A stretch of DNA of 64,000 nucleotides. It comes from Brachionus rotundiformis. Lineage: Eukaryota; Rotifera; Eurotatoria; Ploima; Brachionidae. Positions 11,529 through 23,285 of the stretch are shown one piece after another. The stretch covers positions 1,541,318 to 1,605,317 of the forward strand of contig JAESIW010000137.1 of the NCBI GenBank assembly GCA_016802295.1, read 5' to 3'. Each line of letters begins with the position of its first letter. Positions within the stretch are counted from its first letter, which is position 1. A model generated the notes under the pieces. The model was not told the DNA's origin, made no database searches, and saw only the letters and a list, made by a program, of their open reading frames with translations. A program made the position numbers and the translations under genes.

Positions 11529-14500
11529 TAATAGGTAAGTTAAAACTAGTCAAATATTACTGAAATAAAATTCTCACAAAATCTGAATCTAGATTGTCTC
11601 TTGAAGTTTCTTTCAGGAGCTTAATTATGAATAAAATGCAAATTATTATAAAATAAAAAAAATCACTTAAATATTCATATTTGTTAAAGCTATAATCAGG
11701 AAAATTATTTCACAAGGTAATGTGATCTATTGATCACATTTGACTAAAATGATGATGTCGAAAAATGAGTTAGAGTTATTGTCGAGGAATAAGTTGATGA
11801 AGATAATGATCAAAATGATGAATTATTATGTGTTAAACTGATCAAAAACTGAGGGTAAAGCTGAAGTGAAGAAAAGTTTGTGCTTTGAATGTGACATAAG
11901 TTTTGTCTTGACATCTTAATGATTGATTTAATAATTAAAATAATAAAAAATAATAATAATAAAATGAAAGCTATAATGTGCAAGCACATTGAACGAGGGT
12001 TAAGCCTCATCATAATAGCTTGTTTAAATCAAGTTTGTCAATTTTGATATGTAAAAAATAATAAAAATATATTTTTCTATTTTTTCAATTGTTTCAAAAT
12101 TTGAAACACAAAAAATGTTCTTCGGACATGGTGTTTTTTACATATTTAATGCGGCATTTATACCAATATTTTGACATTAACTGCAGCATTTTTAGTCGCA
12201 GCGTATCTGGAAAAAAAAGTGGGTTAAATGCAGCATTAAAATCCAGAATTCTGGTTTAAAGTGCAATGCATTAAGGGGCAAGGCATTACGGTAAATATAT
12301 TAAAATACTTTAGTAGCCATAATATTTAAAACCGAAATGTGTAAAATAATTGCACAAAAATGCATTATTTTTTTAAATTAATTACTGTTTAAGTAAATTT
12401 TAATTAATCTAAAAAGAAATAATTTTTGTTGCACCACAGGAGTATCAAATTAGCAAAATTAAAAAAAATTTTAAAACATGTTTAAAATAATTTAATTTAT
12501 TCAATTTAAGTCCCATGGACAATTTGAAATAAAAATTTGATAGATAACTAAAAATCTATTTTTCAATTAAGTTTAAAAATAAATCTTTGAAATGTTATAA
12601 GAAATAAAAAATTTGCGATGAAATTTAATTGCGCACTAATAAATGTTTTTATCAAATTAGAAAATGAAATTTGATCAAAAATTTTATTCAGCCTTTTTTA
12701 ATCTAATTTTATCGAGTCAGTTATAAATACAAAGATAATGGCAAGATAAAATAAATTTGGAATTTTAGATTTTGTTGTGCATTATTTTAGAAAATCAAAA
12801 ATAATTTTTTAAAGATATTTCAAAAATTTTCTGAAATATTGAACAAAAATTCTCAAAATATGAAAGTAAAAAAAAGTTAAATTTTTTTAAAATTTTGTCC
12901 AGAATAATAATTTTACTCAAAATTGCCCTAATTAAAAAAGCAGAATTAAAATTGAAGATAAAACTAAATTAATCTTGCTTAATTAATTATTGTAAAATCT
13001 GTTGAATACTTTTAAAAATTACATAATTATTTTCTAATTTTTTGAATATTTATTAAGTAGAACGCCCCGAGAATCGTGACAAATCGAAAAAATTCTTTCC
13101 CCTTCAAAAAAAAGAACAAATACGTAATAAATTGAATTTTTCACCTCTTCTTAGTATTTTTAGCAAAAAAATTTCAATAAAATATTCAATATTCGTAATA
13201 AAAGTTCCAAAATAATATCAAAGCTTATTGGAATTTTTGTTCGGAACAAAAAAATAAGCTTTTTGAAAGTTTTTTAAATTAAAAATAATAATCTTGTATA
13301 ATAAAATATTATCTATGGTATTAAATAAAGAATTTTATCTTGAATTTAATAAATTTTGAACAAAATGTCCGCAATCTTCTATAATTTGATTCGATTAGTA
13401 ATCCTCATTTAACGTATTATCATTTTTTTGTCAAATTAAAATAGATAATTAAAAAAATAATAATTTTAATTTTTTTTATCTTATGACTTAAATATGGAAA
13501 TTAATAAAAAAATAATGTAAAAAATAAAAATGAATATTTTTTTAAAGCGAAATTTTTTAAATTACAAAGGAAATTTTTGTCTAAAATACATTTAAAAATA
13601 TTATGAAGAAGTAATGTATAATTAAATGTAATAACTTTTTTTAGAAGATGAATTTAAATAGGCTCACGCTAATTTTCACTATTTTGTATTAATTAAATTT
13701 GGCTATTACTAAAACACTGACATTCAGTTTTTGAACCAAACACAGGCTCGTAATTTTCTTCCCCTGAAAAACTCTGCCGGCTATTCCCCATTCTAAACTG
13801 AGTCAAATTCAAAGATAGAAGATTTTAATTAATTAAGTTTTTTTAAATTAAGTAACATTATTGTCAAAATTCATAGGGGAAAAAATACTTTATATTACTT
13901 ACATATCTCAGAGAGTTCATGGTCTTCTGGTTATATTATAAGTCCGGAATGGATTTGTAAATAAGTCTTTGACTCGGACTTATTAGAAAAAGTCCAAGTC
14001 AATATTTATAATGCAACCAGTAGACCATGAAGTCTCAAATGTAAAAAAATCTGAAATTAAAGTAAGTGAGTGTGTGAAGTGTTCAGAATTAATTTTATTT
14101 AAAATCTGGTAAATTTATGTTTTTTTACTTTTGTAAATTTGGTAAATTTACTATTTTTTACGTAAAATATCGTAAATTACTAAATCCGGAGCACCACTGT
14201 ATTTATCTTTTATTGAATTATTAAATTCCTTTATAACAATATTTAGTAATCAAGTTAAGTTTTTTAATGTATTCTTTTTTGCTAGTACTCTTTCGTTGGT
14301 CGATCCAGATATTAAAAACAATATTTTTTACTTGATCTACATTATCAGTTTCAAAATCCTTTAAAAGATGATTTTTTCGTTTTTTTCTCATATAAACCAT
14401 CAATAGGGTAATAAAAATTGGAAGCTAACCAATTTTTTTATTTCCTTCCATTTATACTTAACTCTTTTCTAAAACTGAAATTGTGCAAGTATCAATTAAA

Positions 14501-15098
14501 TTGTTAAGTATACACTTTTTTAGCTGTTTATCTTTCTTTAGTTTATAAAATTATGTAACTATTTGTGAGGAGGGGAATAGAAGATTCTTTTTTTTTATTC
14601 TGATTCAATCTCTTTTTATTAAATTAAGTTTGCGGTTTTTATATCATTAACAAAGAGGGAGGGGGCTTGGGTTACAATTATCAATTATTAAACAAAATTC
14701 ATCAATAATTTTATTTTTTGAGCTAAGTTTCATCAAGTTAAAAAAACTCGCCCAAAAATTTGAGGAATGAATACCCAAAAAAGATTTCTGAAATTATGAT
14801 CAAAAAGAGAATTGAAAATTGAGCAAAAATTTTACTTATAGCGATTTTTGCCAAATACTGGTAAAATCATCGCAACAAATTTACAATTAAACTTTTGTAA
14901 ATTTTCTAAAAATTTCCCTGAATGTTTAAAAAACAAAGAGGATATCTTTATGTTAAATGTTAAATTTTTATCTAAATTTAAATTTATATTCGTAAATTTA
15001 CATTTTTTTCCAGTAAGAAAAAAATTAATTCAATTATCCTAAAAATTATATTACTTTTAATAATTTCAATTTAGTAAAAAAATAATTGTTTCCTCAAA
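11529..15098. other. AT-rich intergenic region
   Basis: No gene recognised over 3.5 kb. There are long A/T tracts, a less AT-rich patch at about 12120-12300 with repeated 'GCAGCATT'/'GCGGCATT' words, and the hairpin annotated separately at 13917-14031. No convincing tRNA, snRNA or coding exon was seen. Confidence 0.5.
13917..14031. repeat. short imperfect inverted repeat (hairpin)
   Basis: The 26-bp arms 'TTCATGGTCTNCTGGTTNN..' at 13917-13942 and its complement at 14006-14031 differ at a few positions and enclose about 63 bp that is itself partly self-complementary (AAGTCC / GGACTT words). It could be a degraded MITE. No clear target-site duplication was found. Confidence 0.5.
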
Positions 15099-16739
15099 AT
15101 GGTCGTCCACACCAAAATCGAAGAATATATTGATAAACTTTACTTTTCGGAATATAGAAACCGTGTTTTTCGTCAAATTAAACTTAATGAAATTAATTTC
15201 GTGATTGATGGTATGAGTTTATGTTACAAGATAGTGTCCTGCTATCGAAATGGCCAGTATGGTGGAAATTACGACCAATTCTATAGCTATTTGATTGACT
15301 TTTTCACTAAATTAAAGCCTTTTATACATTTGATAATTTTTAAGTCCGATAATATAAAAAATAAATATAAAAAGTCCAATTATTACTATTATGCTAAGGG
15401 GTTGAATCACAATTCTTTTGATCTAGATAATTTCAAATCCAATCCTGGGCTATTTAACAGAGAAATCATTCTACAAGCAATCAAAGATTTGAATATTCCT
15501 TATCTTGAAACAAATGACATGCAATATATAGCTTTTTATGTCAATGGTTTTAACTCAACTAAAAGCCTTTTTACACTCTTTTCAGTGAATGGCTATTTCA
15601 TTGCCTATGACTTAAAAATGGGATTTTTTAGTTGGTCTTACGGCATAGATATAATAAAAAATTTTGAGCTTTTGGATGGAAATACTTCACTTCCAATCTT
15701 TTATCTCAGTGATTTTCTTGATTTTGTTCAGTTAACGCATGAAAGTTGGATTTATTTTTACGTCTTCAAATGTAATGTTAATGAAATTAAGGAAAAATTA
15801 GAACTTAAAAGATCAAATGAAGAATACAAATTTATATTAAATTCAATGAGAGAGTTGAAAGTAATTGATTTAAACTATAATTTTTCAGACATATATTATG
15901 GTAGTCTACAGGAAATTAATCAAGTGGTCAAAAAATTTAAACTTGAAGCTACGAATGATACCTTTGAAACAAATGAGTTTGACGAATATTCCCGTTTTAT
16001 TGAGAGTTTAAAGAGGGACAAGCAAAAAATAATGCCACATTTAATAGAAGATAACAACCTGCCGAGTGTTTTTAATACAAAAAGTGTTTTTTCAATATTT
16101 GATGAAATTTTTGATATCTTATTTGAAAATGAAGAAACTGTCAAGCTTATTTTAAGGAATAAAAACTCTAATTTAATTGAAAAAAAAATTCTTGTAAAAA
16201 AACCAGCTTGTACAAATATTTCTGATTTATTAAAATTAAACTATGCACCTGAAAATATGAGAGCTTTATTAGTAAGCTTTTGTTTGCTTGAAAATGATAA
16301 AATAAATGAGCATTTAATTAATGGTATTGTAATCAATATGATGGCAATTCATTTAAAAAAAGATCGAATTTTAGATTTTTATTCCACAAACGATACGAGC
16401 AAACGAGCTTTTATCAACAAAAACCTGGTTTATAAATACAATGAAATATTAGATAAAATGGACGAAGCAGATTTCAACTATGAAACAATTAAATTTGTAC
16501 ATTCTATTAATAAATTTCAAGCTATCTATTATATAATGAATATCTTAAATAAATTGATTAATCCATCAACGAATTCGATAACACTTAATCTAGTTTTAAA
16601 TGGATTTTTTGTCACCATGTATATGAGTGATTTAAGTATTCGAAATGAAATTGATAAAATTATTCGAGAAAATAAATTTTTATTTGAATGGAAAAATCAT
16701 TTTTTTACTTTGCTAAGTAAATGTAAAAGATCATTATGA
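15099..16739 (+). CDS. Asteroid (ASTE1)-like XPG/PIN-fold protein
   Basis: A single 546-codon exon without introns. The N-terminal 30-75 region, with 'FVIDGMSL' and 'QYGGNYDQFYSYLIDFF', matches the XPG-N-like start of Asteroid-family proteins ('VIDGYALF', 'YGGDYDSF'). The 'LFNREIILQAIKDLNIPYLE' segment and the 'FTLFSVNGYFIAYDL' segment follow the Asteroid pattern of helix-arch and 'SSDSDFCIFDL'-like strand. The second cluster of acidic residues that coordinate metal in active FEN/XPG nucleases is largely replaced (ETND, SVNG), so catalysis is doubtful. The C-terminal half is helical and poorly conserved. Family members act around EGFR signalling in flies and as a structure-specific nuclease in the shieldin pathway in vertebrates; either role here is inference. 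Start chosen at the first ATG after an AT-rich leader. Confidence 0.72.
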   Translation: MVVHTKIEEYIDKLYFSEYRNRVFRQIKLNEINFVIDGMSLCYKIVSCYRNGQYGGNYDQFYSYLIDFFTKLKPFIHLIIFKSDNIKNKYKKSNYYYYAKGLNHNSFDLDNFKSNPGLFNREIILQAIKDLNIPYLETNDMQYIAFYVNGFNSTKSLFTLFSVNGYFIAYDLKMGFFSWSYGIDIIKNFELLDGNTSLPIFYLSDFLDFVQLTHESWIYFYVFKCNVNEIKEKLELKRSNEEYKFILNSMRELKVIDLNYNFSDIYYGSLQEINQVVKKFKLEATNDTFETNEFDEYSRFIESLKRDKQKIMPHLIEDNNLPSVFNTKSVFSIFDEIFDILFENEETVKLILRNKNSNLIEKKILVKKPACTNISDLLKLNYAPENMRALLVSFCLLENDKINEHLINGIVINMMAIHLKKDRILDFYSTNDTSKRAFINKNLVYKYNEILDKMDEADFNYETIKFVHSINKFQAIYYIMNILNKLINPSTNSITLNLVLNGFFVTMYMSDLSIRNEIDKIIRENKFLFEWKNHFFTLLSKCKRSL

Positions 16740-17951
16740 TCGTTAATTTTTTACGCAATACGCAACAGGTTAAGAATTAGAAATAAAATATTTTAATTAA
16801 ATTTGCAGAAAAATTAAACTTAATAAAAATAAAGTTAAATTCAAATTTTTTCTAATTAAAGAAATAAAAAATTTAAATAAAATTAATTCTAATTTTTTAA
16901 TTAAAATATTTAGATTTTTACAAGCTTGTCATTTAATTAAGATAAATAAATTGCTAATCAGGAATTTTTTTTAATTGAAGACTTCTTGACATAAAATTTT
17001 TATTTTTAAACTTCTCTTAAGCTTTAAAAATAAAAATTGGAGTTATATCTATATGGATGATGACGAGTTGTGGGTCGAATCGCTGGAATATCAATTCATA
17101 CGAACGAATTGTTGAAAAAGAGAAAACTTTTTACAAATAGAGTGGAGATTAAGATGGTGATGATTTAGTTGAAACTTTGAGCGGATAGATGGTTAATCAG
17201 TCGGATTAGGGATGATTCTTTGTATTATGTCTGTGAATTACTTTATTATTAAAAATTTTCTTGGTCGTTTTTCTCGCTTTTTTTGCGATTGCGATTCTAC
17301 CATATAACCAAAGAATCTCATCTGACGCAAATTCTGGTCTAGCTAAAAATTTTTTATATTTAGATATACTAGAAGTCAAATGAAAAAAATTAGAATTGTG
17401 AAGAAAGTCTCAAATTCTTATTTAAAATTAATTAATTCATCAGTAAAAACCGGATAGGTACATTAATCATATCAATCGACAAACTATATTACACTTGCTT
17501 CATAAAATGTAACTTAATCTGTAGAATTTCATCAAATAAAACAAATCAATCCTAATTATTTTAAGTTCGAAAAAAAGTATAATAACTGAAGTAAAGGTCT
17601 GACATGGAGACATCAGATGTTAACATATGACAATTAATGATATCAGGGATGAGTCCATATCCGCTTATATCACTATTTTTTTGACAAAATTGCTATCAGA
17701 TTCGATTAGATAATATCAACGGACATTCCCGAATACGGACTTTTTGACGGTCAGAATTTTGGGTCCGTTTAAAAATTTAGAGGAAAAAAATTAACAAAAA
17801 TTTGGATTAGAAAAAAACATAAACAAAACTTTTAAATCTTAAAGTAAGAAAAATGTTAATTTATTTATACAAAAGAAAGTATTAAGTTTCTCATTCGAAA
17901 CGCTTAAAATCTTAAAAAAATACAAGCTTAAATTATACTAAAACTTGATTG
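16740..17951. other. intergenic region before the tandem duplication
   Basis: The first 300 bp are A/T homopolymer-rich. At 17040-17340 base composition is more balanced, with short open segments on both strands (for example 'MDDDELWVESLEYQF' on + and 'ARPEFASDEILWLYGRIAI' on -) that do not join into a gene; they may be decayed exons. A segment at about 17675-17725 ('AAAATTGCTATCAGATTCGA') recurs near 19145-19190 in the same orientation. Confidence 0.4.
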
Positions 17952-18522
17952 GTTTTAAATGTTAAATTTTATTTAAAATAATAATACCAATTAAAAAATT
18001 TTAGATTTAAAAAAATTATAAATAAAAACAATAAGTTTAATTTCATGCTATTTTTGGATAATTTATAAAATTCTTTACCTTTCAAATAATTGAAAGAATA
18101 AGAAAAATTTGCAGTTAATTCTATTTCGTAGAGTTGATTTTGACTTCGATTATTATTTATTTCTTCAAGTTCGGCTTTTCTACTTTGTTGTTGTACAATC
18201 TGAGCTTGCTGTCGTTCAATTTTTATTTCTGCGTCATCTAATTGATCCTATAAATTAGTGTTTGAATCCGTACAAGCGGACCCGTATTTTTAAAACCGTG
18301 ACCATGCCTGGTTAGCCGGCCAAACTGTAAACGGACGGTCCCAAAAACTAAAAAATGAACGTTGTTGTATACACATTCTTTTTTTTGGAACGGTATAGAA
18401 ACCGTTCCAAACACCGTTCCCGTATCAAATCCGGTTACCAGTACCGTCTCAGTTCTAAAAACCGCTCCTGGCAAATATCAAGATAATTTTTTATTACGCT
18501 ATATGTTTGGAACGGTACATGG
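17952..18522. repeat. tandem duplication, copy 1 (571 bp)
   Basis: Matches 18531-19101 base for base by eye with a 579-bp period. It contains an exon-like segment on the minus strand (18247 to 18079) bounded by TTTATAG and GGTAAAG, encoding a 56-residue glutamine-rich coiled-coil-like stretch starting DQLDDAEIKIERQQAQ. It also holds a GC-richer tract of repeated GGAACGGT/ACCGTTCC words at about 18385-18522. Confidence 0.93.
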
Positions 18523-18530
18523 GAGGGTTT

Positions 18531-19101
18531 GTTTTAAATGTTAAATTTTATTTAAAATAATAATACCAATTAAAAAATTTTAGATTTAAAAAAATTATAA
18601 ATAAAAACAATAAGTTTAATTTCATGCTATTTTTGGATAATTTATAAAATTCTTTACCTTTCAAATAATTGAAAGAATAAGAAAAATTTGCAGTTAATTC
18701 TATTTCGTAGAGTTGATTTTGACTTCGATTATTATTTATTTCTTCAAGTTCGGCTTTTCTACTTTGTTGTTGTACAATCTGAGCTTGCTGTCGTTCAATT
18801 TTTATTTCTGCGTCATCTAATTGATCCTATAAATTAGTGTTTGAATCCGTACAAGCGGACCCGTATTTTTAAAACCGTGACCATGCCTGGTTAGCCGGCC
18901 AAACTGTAAACGGACGGTCCCAAAAACTAAAAAATGAACGTTGTTGTATACACATTCTTTTTTTTGGAACGGTATAGAAACCGTTCCAAACACCGTTCCC
19001 GTATCAAATCCGGTTACCAGTACCGTCTCAGTTCTAAAAACCGCTCCTGGCAAATATCAAGATAATTTTTTATTACGCTATATGTTTGGAACGGTACATG
19101 G
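18531..19101. repeat. tandem duplication, copy 2 (571 bp)
   Basis: Second copy of the 571-bp unit, separated from the first by 8 bp (GAGGGTTT). After 19101 the sequence continues into GAACGGGAACCGG, which copy 1 lacks, so copy 2 preserves the longer original end. The exon-like segment lies at 18826 to 18658, minus strand. Confidence 0.93.
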
Positions 19102-19442
19102 AACGGGAACCGGTTTATATAAAAGAAAATATCACTTTTTTTTCGCTAAAATTGCTATCAGCTGGTATCAGATTCGATCAGATAATATCAGAAGGGAACA
19201 GAATATATCATTAAGTCATTGCTAAAGTCTTTTAAAGGAAAAAAATTTGAATTTTTTTTGTTTTTCTTCTAAATAAACAAAATAAAAAATATTTTTGAAA
19301 GCTTTACTAAATAAATTTTAAAAAAAAACAAATTTTTAAAAATAATATTATTTGGACATGGATTAATAAACAATCCTTTATGTAAAAATAAAATAGTCTT
19401 ATAAATATTACATTTTGTAGAACCAGTTTTAGACCTAAAGAA

Positions 19443-19798
19443 GGGGCTGTGAAGTTCTTTTCAATTCGATCGTTTCAATTCAGAAAAATTTGAATAACTT
19501 TTTTACTATAAGGAATAATTTAGTTCTGTAAACTGCTTAATGTTTAAGCAACTTTGCTTAATATGAAAATATATGTCTGCAAAAACTCTGCAAAGTGAGT
19601 GCACAATTGATTTGAATACTTTTTAATGGCGTGCAAATGCATAAAATTGCAGAGTATTTTGCAGACTTATTTTACTGAATTAAGCAAATTTGCTTACAAT
19701 TGAGCATTTTATGGAACTAAATTATCTCTTTCAGTAAAATAGTTATTCAAGTTTTTCTGAATTGAAATGATCGAATTGAAACCAACTTCACAACCCCC
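19443..19798. mobile_element. foldback/MITE element with 8-bp target-site duplication (hAT-like)
   Basis: The two halves are near-perfect inverted complements over about 165 bp each (for example 'TCAATTCGATCGTTTCAATT' near the left and its complement near the right). Ends read GGGGCTGTGAAG on the left and the complement of GGGGGTTGTGAAG on the right. The direct repeat CTAAAGAA stands immediately outside both ends (19435-19442 and 19799-19806), an 8-bp duplication as made by hAT transposases. There is no coding capacity, so it is non-autonomous. Confidence 0.85.
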
Positions 19799-20024
19799 CT
19801 AAAGAAATAAAAATTTTACAATTTAAAATATTTTTTTATTTCTTAGTTCCAATATTCACAAGTCTACAAATCCATGAAATAAATAAATAACTATAAAATT
19901 AAATTAATTATTCGCCGAAATCTTGGGTCAGTTTGGCTTTAGGGCCTTCTTAATATTTTTCATTTATATCAAAAGGTAGATATAATTATAGAAAACAAAA
20001 TAATGTTTTAATTTTTTTTATTAA

Positions 20025-20620
20025 TTAAATTTCTGTACCATATATTTGAAAATCATAAATGATGATGCGTCCAAAAAAATCAGTCAGCTTTACAAAATTG
20101 AATCTAAAACAATCCGTTGGCTCTATTTCTTCTTTAATTTCAAAGATCTTTATTTAATAATTAAATTAGAGATACATATTTAATTATTTACTACCTGTTC
20201 TGAATTAATATCCTGAGGATAGAAATCCATGGCTTTGGTGTACTTTTTTTCCAGATCAGACTGCTTAAGATACTCCAATCGACCATGAGAAGCACAAAAT
20301 CCACCTTGAAATTTTAATTCAAACTTCCTTATCTTTACTGGTTTGGAAAAGTTGACTATAATCCATTGGTTATCGCCCTATTTCAATTTAATTCCAGCAA
20401 TTATATTACCAATTTTTAAAACTAGTTACTTGGTCGGAATTCCAACAAGTCTCTTCCTTTCCATCACTCAGAAATTGTTTACCATAGCTTTTGGTGTCTC
20501 GATTCAGAACTGAACTCACTCTAAAAATTAGATTCAAACTACAACAAACATAATTTCCAGCTAACCAAGTAATCACCTAAGTTTAGTATCTGGATTTATC
20601 AAGGGTCGAATATCATTCAT
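20025..20620 (-). CDS. NR2C2AP: NR2C2AP (nuclear receptor 2C2-associated protein)
   Basis: Four exons on the minus strand, separated by introns of about 50-60 bp, encode about 145 aa. The order of motifs is that of NR2C2AP: 'VSSVLNRDTKSYGKQFL', 'EETCWNSDQG', 'QWIIVNFSKPVKIRKFELKF', 'QGGFCASHGRLE', 'DFYPQDINSEQ', 'TDFFGRIIIYDF'. The fold is a small discoidin/F5-8C-like beta sandwich. The vertebrate protein (TRA16) binds the orphan receptor TR4; in invertebrates the role is unknown. Start is the ATG at 20620 (MNDIRPLINP) and stop the TAA at 20025. The gene is divergent from SMIM15, with 389 bp between start codons. Confidence 0.93.
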
Positions 20621-21009
20621 TTTTTAAAACTTAAATTTGAATTAATATATTCAAAAAAAAAACAAAAATAAATTTACATTCGATTTTTTTTATTTGAATT
20701 TTTAATTAAAAATTTAAAGATTTGAATGATAAATAGGATTAAATTATTTGTAAATTTTGAAGATGTAAATCATTTTTAATTGATTATAAAGATACATATT
20801 TATCTTTATTTTCAATATGTATTTAAATATGAATTTCAATTAAAAAATTTTGAGTCCAATTTTAATTTCAATGACTACAAATTTAAGCTTTATTTTGCAT
20901 CTTTTTTATCTTTTAATTTAATTTCAATTTAAATAACCCAGAAAATAATTTTTAAAAGACGTCATCTATTTAAGAATTTTTATAATTAATAACTCTTTAA
21001 ATTAAACAA
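20621..21009. promoter_or_regulatory. divergent intergenic region between NR2C2AP and SMIM15
   Basis: 389 bp separate the two opposed start codons and must contain both 5' ends, so a shared promoter is likely by position. The sequence is almost pure A/T with no clear TATA or initiator that I would single out. Confidence 0.4.
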
Positions 21010-21306
21010 ATGTTCGATGATTTTAAATGGCAAGAATATTTGACCTCATTGGTCCAGTATGCAGGTATTTAGAATACAGATTATAAAATAAAAATTAACA
21101 AAATTATTGCTTTCGTTTTAGGTGAGAATCCGTGGCAGTTTTTGTACTATATGCTTCTGATTTTATCTCCTCTATTCGGCTTGAGCGCTTTTTTATCATA
21201 CAGATTGGTGCAGGAAATAGACAAAGAAGAAAAAGACCATAAAAAGCGCTTACAGAAGGACACCAACAAACTTAGAGTGCAAAAACGCAAACCTAAAAAA
21301 GAATGA
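21010..21306 (+). CDS. SMIM15: SMIM15, small integral membrane protein
   Basis: Two exons (21010-21064, 21122-21306) encode 79 aa. The N-terminus contains 'WQEYLTSLVQYAGENPWQF', followed by one hydrophobic membrane helix ('FLYYMLLILSPLFGLSAFLSY') and a strongly basic tail ending KRKPKKE. This is the length, helix position and charged tail of SMIM15 (about 74 aa in vertebrates), whose function is unknown. The split codon GCA G|GT is restored across a 57-bp GT-AG intron. Confidence 0.9.
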
Positions 21307-21581
21307 TTAAATAAAATTGTAGATTTATAAAATTTTTAAATAAAAAAGCTCTTGATTATTTTTAAATTAATTTTTTTTTATTTCTAATTAATGGTTCAAT
21401 TTATTTATTTGCTTTTCAAACTTGACAAAAGCGCAGACAGCTTCAATGTCTGGGTATATTTTATTCACTGGCTTTAATTATTCTAATAATTTCAAAAAAG
21501 ATAACCTAAATAATTACCTTTAAATTTTTTCCATGATTAATAAACATCTTGGAGTAATTTTGGAATGATTTTTAATTGAAC

Positions 21582-23113
21582 ATGTCTAAAAAATCCATAT
21601 CGGTATTTGACAAGTTTATGCCATTGAGCACCATACAAAGAAGACAGATACACAAAAGACAAAGTATTTGACCTTTAAATAACTTCCTTATTGAATAAAA
21701 TCCTAAGATTACTTTTACTCTAGTCGAAGAACTTACTGAGGAAGGTATAAATGCCATTCAAGCAATTCAAATCCTTAAACCGGACCCTGAATCATATGAG
21801 CTTAGTAATTTACTTTCTTTTTATTATTATGTGTATAAATTTATTAATTTTTTTAATATAACTTAGAAGAGAATGATAAGAGAACAGCTCTGGAAATGAA
21901 TGAGAAAAAAAAACTCGAACCTTTGATTGAAGTTAAAATTTTTCCTCTAAATGATTAATCATTTAAATATTAAAATTTTTCTCTAGGTTCTAATTGAATG
22001 GATCAACAATGTTTTGTCTGATAAGAGAGTAATTGTCAAAGATCTAGAACGGGATTTATACGATGGCCAGATTCTCCAAATGCTGATAGGTAATCATATT
22101 TGTGTAGTTAAGCAGTTTATTAAGTTTTGATTTCAGAAAAAATATCTGGCCAAAAACTTGCCAATGAGTCCAGACTTAACCTTGGCGAGCTGTCTCAGAA
22201 ACAAAATTTGAGACAAATTTTAAATTTTATTAATCAAACGATGGGAATCAACCCTCAAATGAGCAAATGGAAAGTAGAAGGTTTAAATATGATTTGTTTA
22301 TTTTAAGTTCAATTAAGCCTAAATTTTTGCTATAGATATATATGATAAAGATTTGATAGCTATTCTTCATCTACTTGTTGCCATAGTCAAATATTTTGAT
22401 GTGAAAATATCACTTCCTGAAAATATTACAGTCAAAGTTATAATAATACAAGTAAATAAAATTAATTGTTATAAATAAAAAATTTTAACATTATTCCTAT
22501 TAGAAAAAAAAAACTCTAGAAAAATTGACTGTCGTGGAAAAGATAACTGGTAGCAATGCGTCTAAAGACATTAAAAAAGGTAAAGCTTTTTGTACCAATT
22601 TAGCATCTTGGTTAAACAGTTACATTTCTTTAGATCGGGACGCGTTCGATACTTTGTTCGAACATGCACCAGATAAACTGGAACTAGTCAAGAATGTAAA
22701 TAAAAATATTTAATAAAAATATCAGATTAACATTTTTTTTTATAAGTCTCTATTGACTTTTATGCGCAAACATCTTGGCAAATTGAGTATAGAAGTCCAA
22801 AGCTTAGATAATTTAGCTGACGGTGTATTGCTAATCCTTCTTATGGGCACATTGGAGGATTTTTATATACCAGAGTTTGCCTTTACTTCCAAGCCAGTCA
22901 ATCGTGAAGAAAAATTGGCAAATTGTATATTTTTGTTTGACTTAATTGATGAAGTGTGTCGCCAAGAAAAAAATTGCACTCCCGAAGGTATTTTGTAAAA
23001 ATAAAAAATCCAATTGATCTTAAAATTTTGCCAAAGATATTGCCAATGGTGATCTGAAATCAATACTCCGAATTTTGTATTTATTGTTTTCAAATTACAA
23101 AGATAGGGATTAG
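21582..23113 (+). CDS. PARV: parvin (actopaxin), two CH domains
   Basis: Eight or so exons encode an integrin-adhesion adaptor that binds ILK and F-actin in the IPP complex. A short N-terminus (MSKKSISVFDKFMPLST) is followed by CH1 with 'IVKDLERDLYDGQILQMLIE', 'SGQKLANES' and 'DLIAILHLLVAIVKYF', then a linker. CH2 has 'DRDAFDTLFEHAPDKLELVK', 'FMRKHLGKLSIEVQSL', 'LADGVLLILLMGTLEDFYIP' and the terminal 'GDLKSILRILYLLFSNYKDRD'. 'DAFDTLFEHAPDKL' is highly diagnostic of parvins. Stop is TAG at 23111-23113. Only one parvin gene is seen, as usual in invertebrates. The second-last introns are short, and exon edges in the CH1-CH2 linker are approximate. Confidence 0.92.
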
Positions 23114-23285
23114 ATTAGATGTTTTTAAAATTTTTTATTAAGATTTTTGTGAATTAATAAATAAAAAAATTTTTGTAATTCAATAAAATTTTCAATATAT
23201 ATACCTTAATTAAGCAAAACTAATAAGAAAGTTTTGTTAAGAAAAATTGCTTTGTTGTTTCATGAAAAAATTTAAATAGAAAAGA

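Noticed and set aside
12120..12300. Cluster of GCAGCATT / GCGGCATT words as a possible minisatellite
   Set aside because: Spacing is irregular and the words do not form tandem units or a hairpin.
14221..14403. 60-codon minus-strand frame
   Set aside because: Short, A/T-driven composition, no neighbouring exon and no family resemblance.
18362..19225. Repeated open frames on both strands in the tandem duplication
   Set aside because: They arise from the GC-rich ACCGTTCC repeat tract, are mirrored on both strands and have no protein character.
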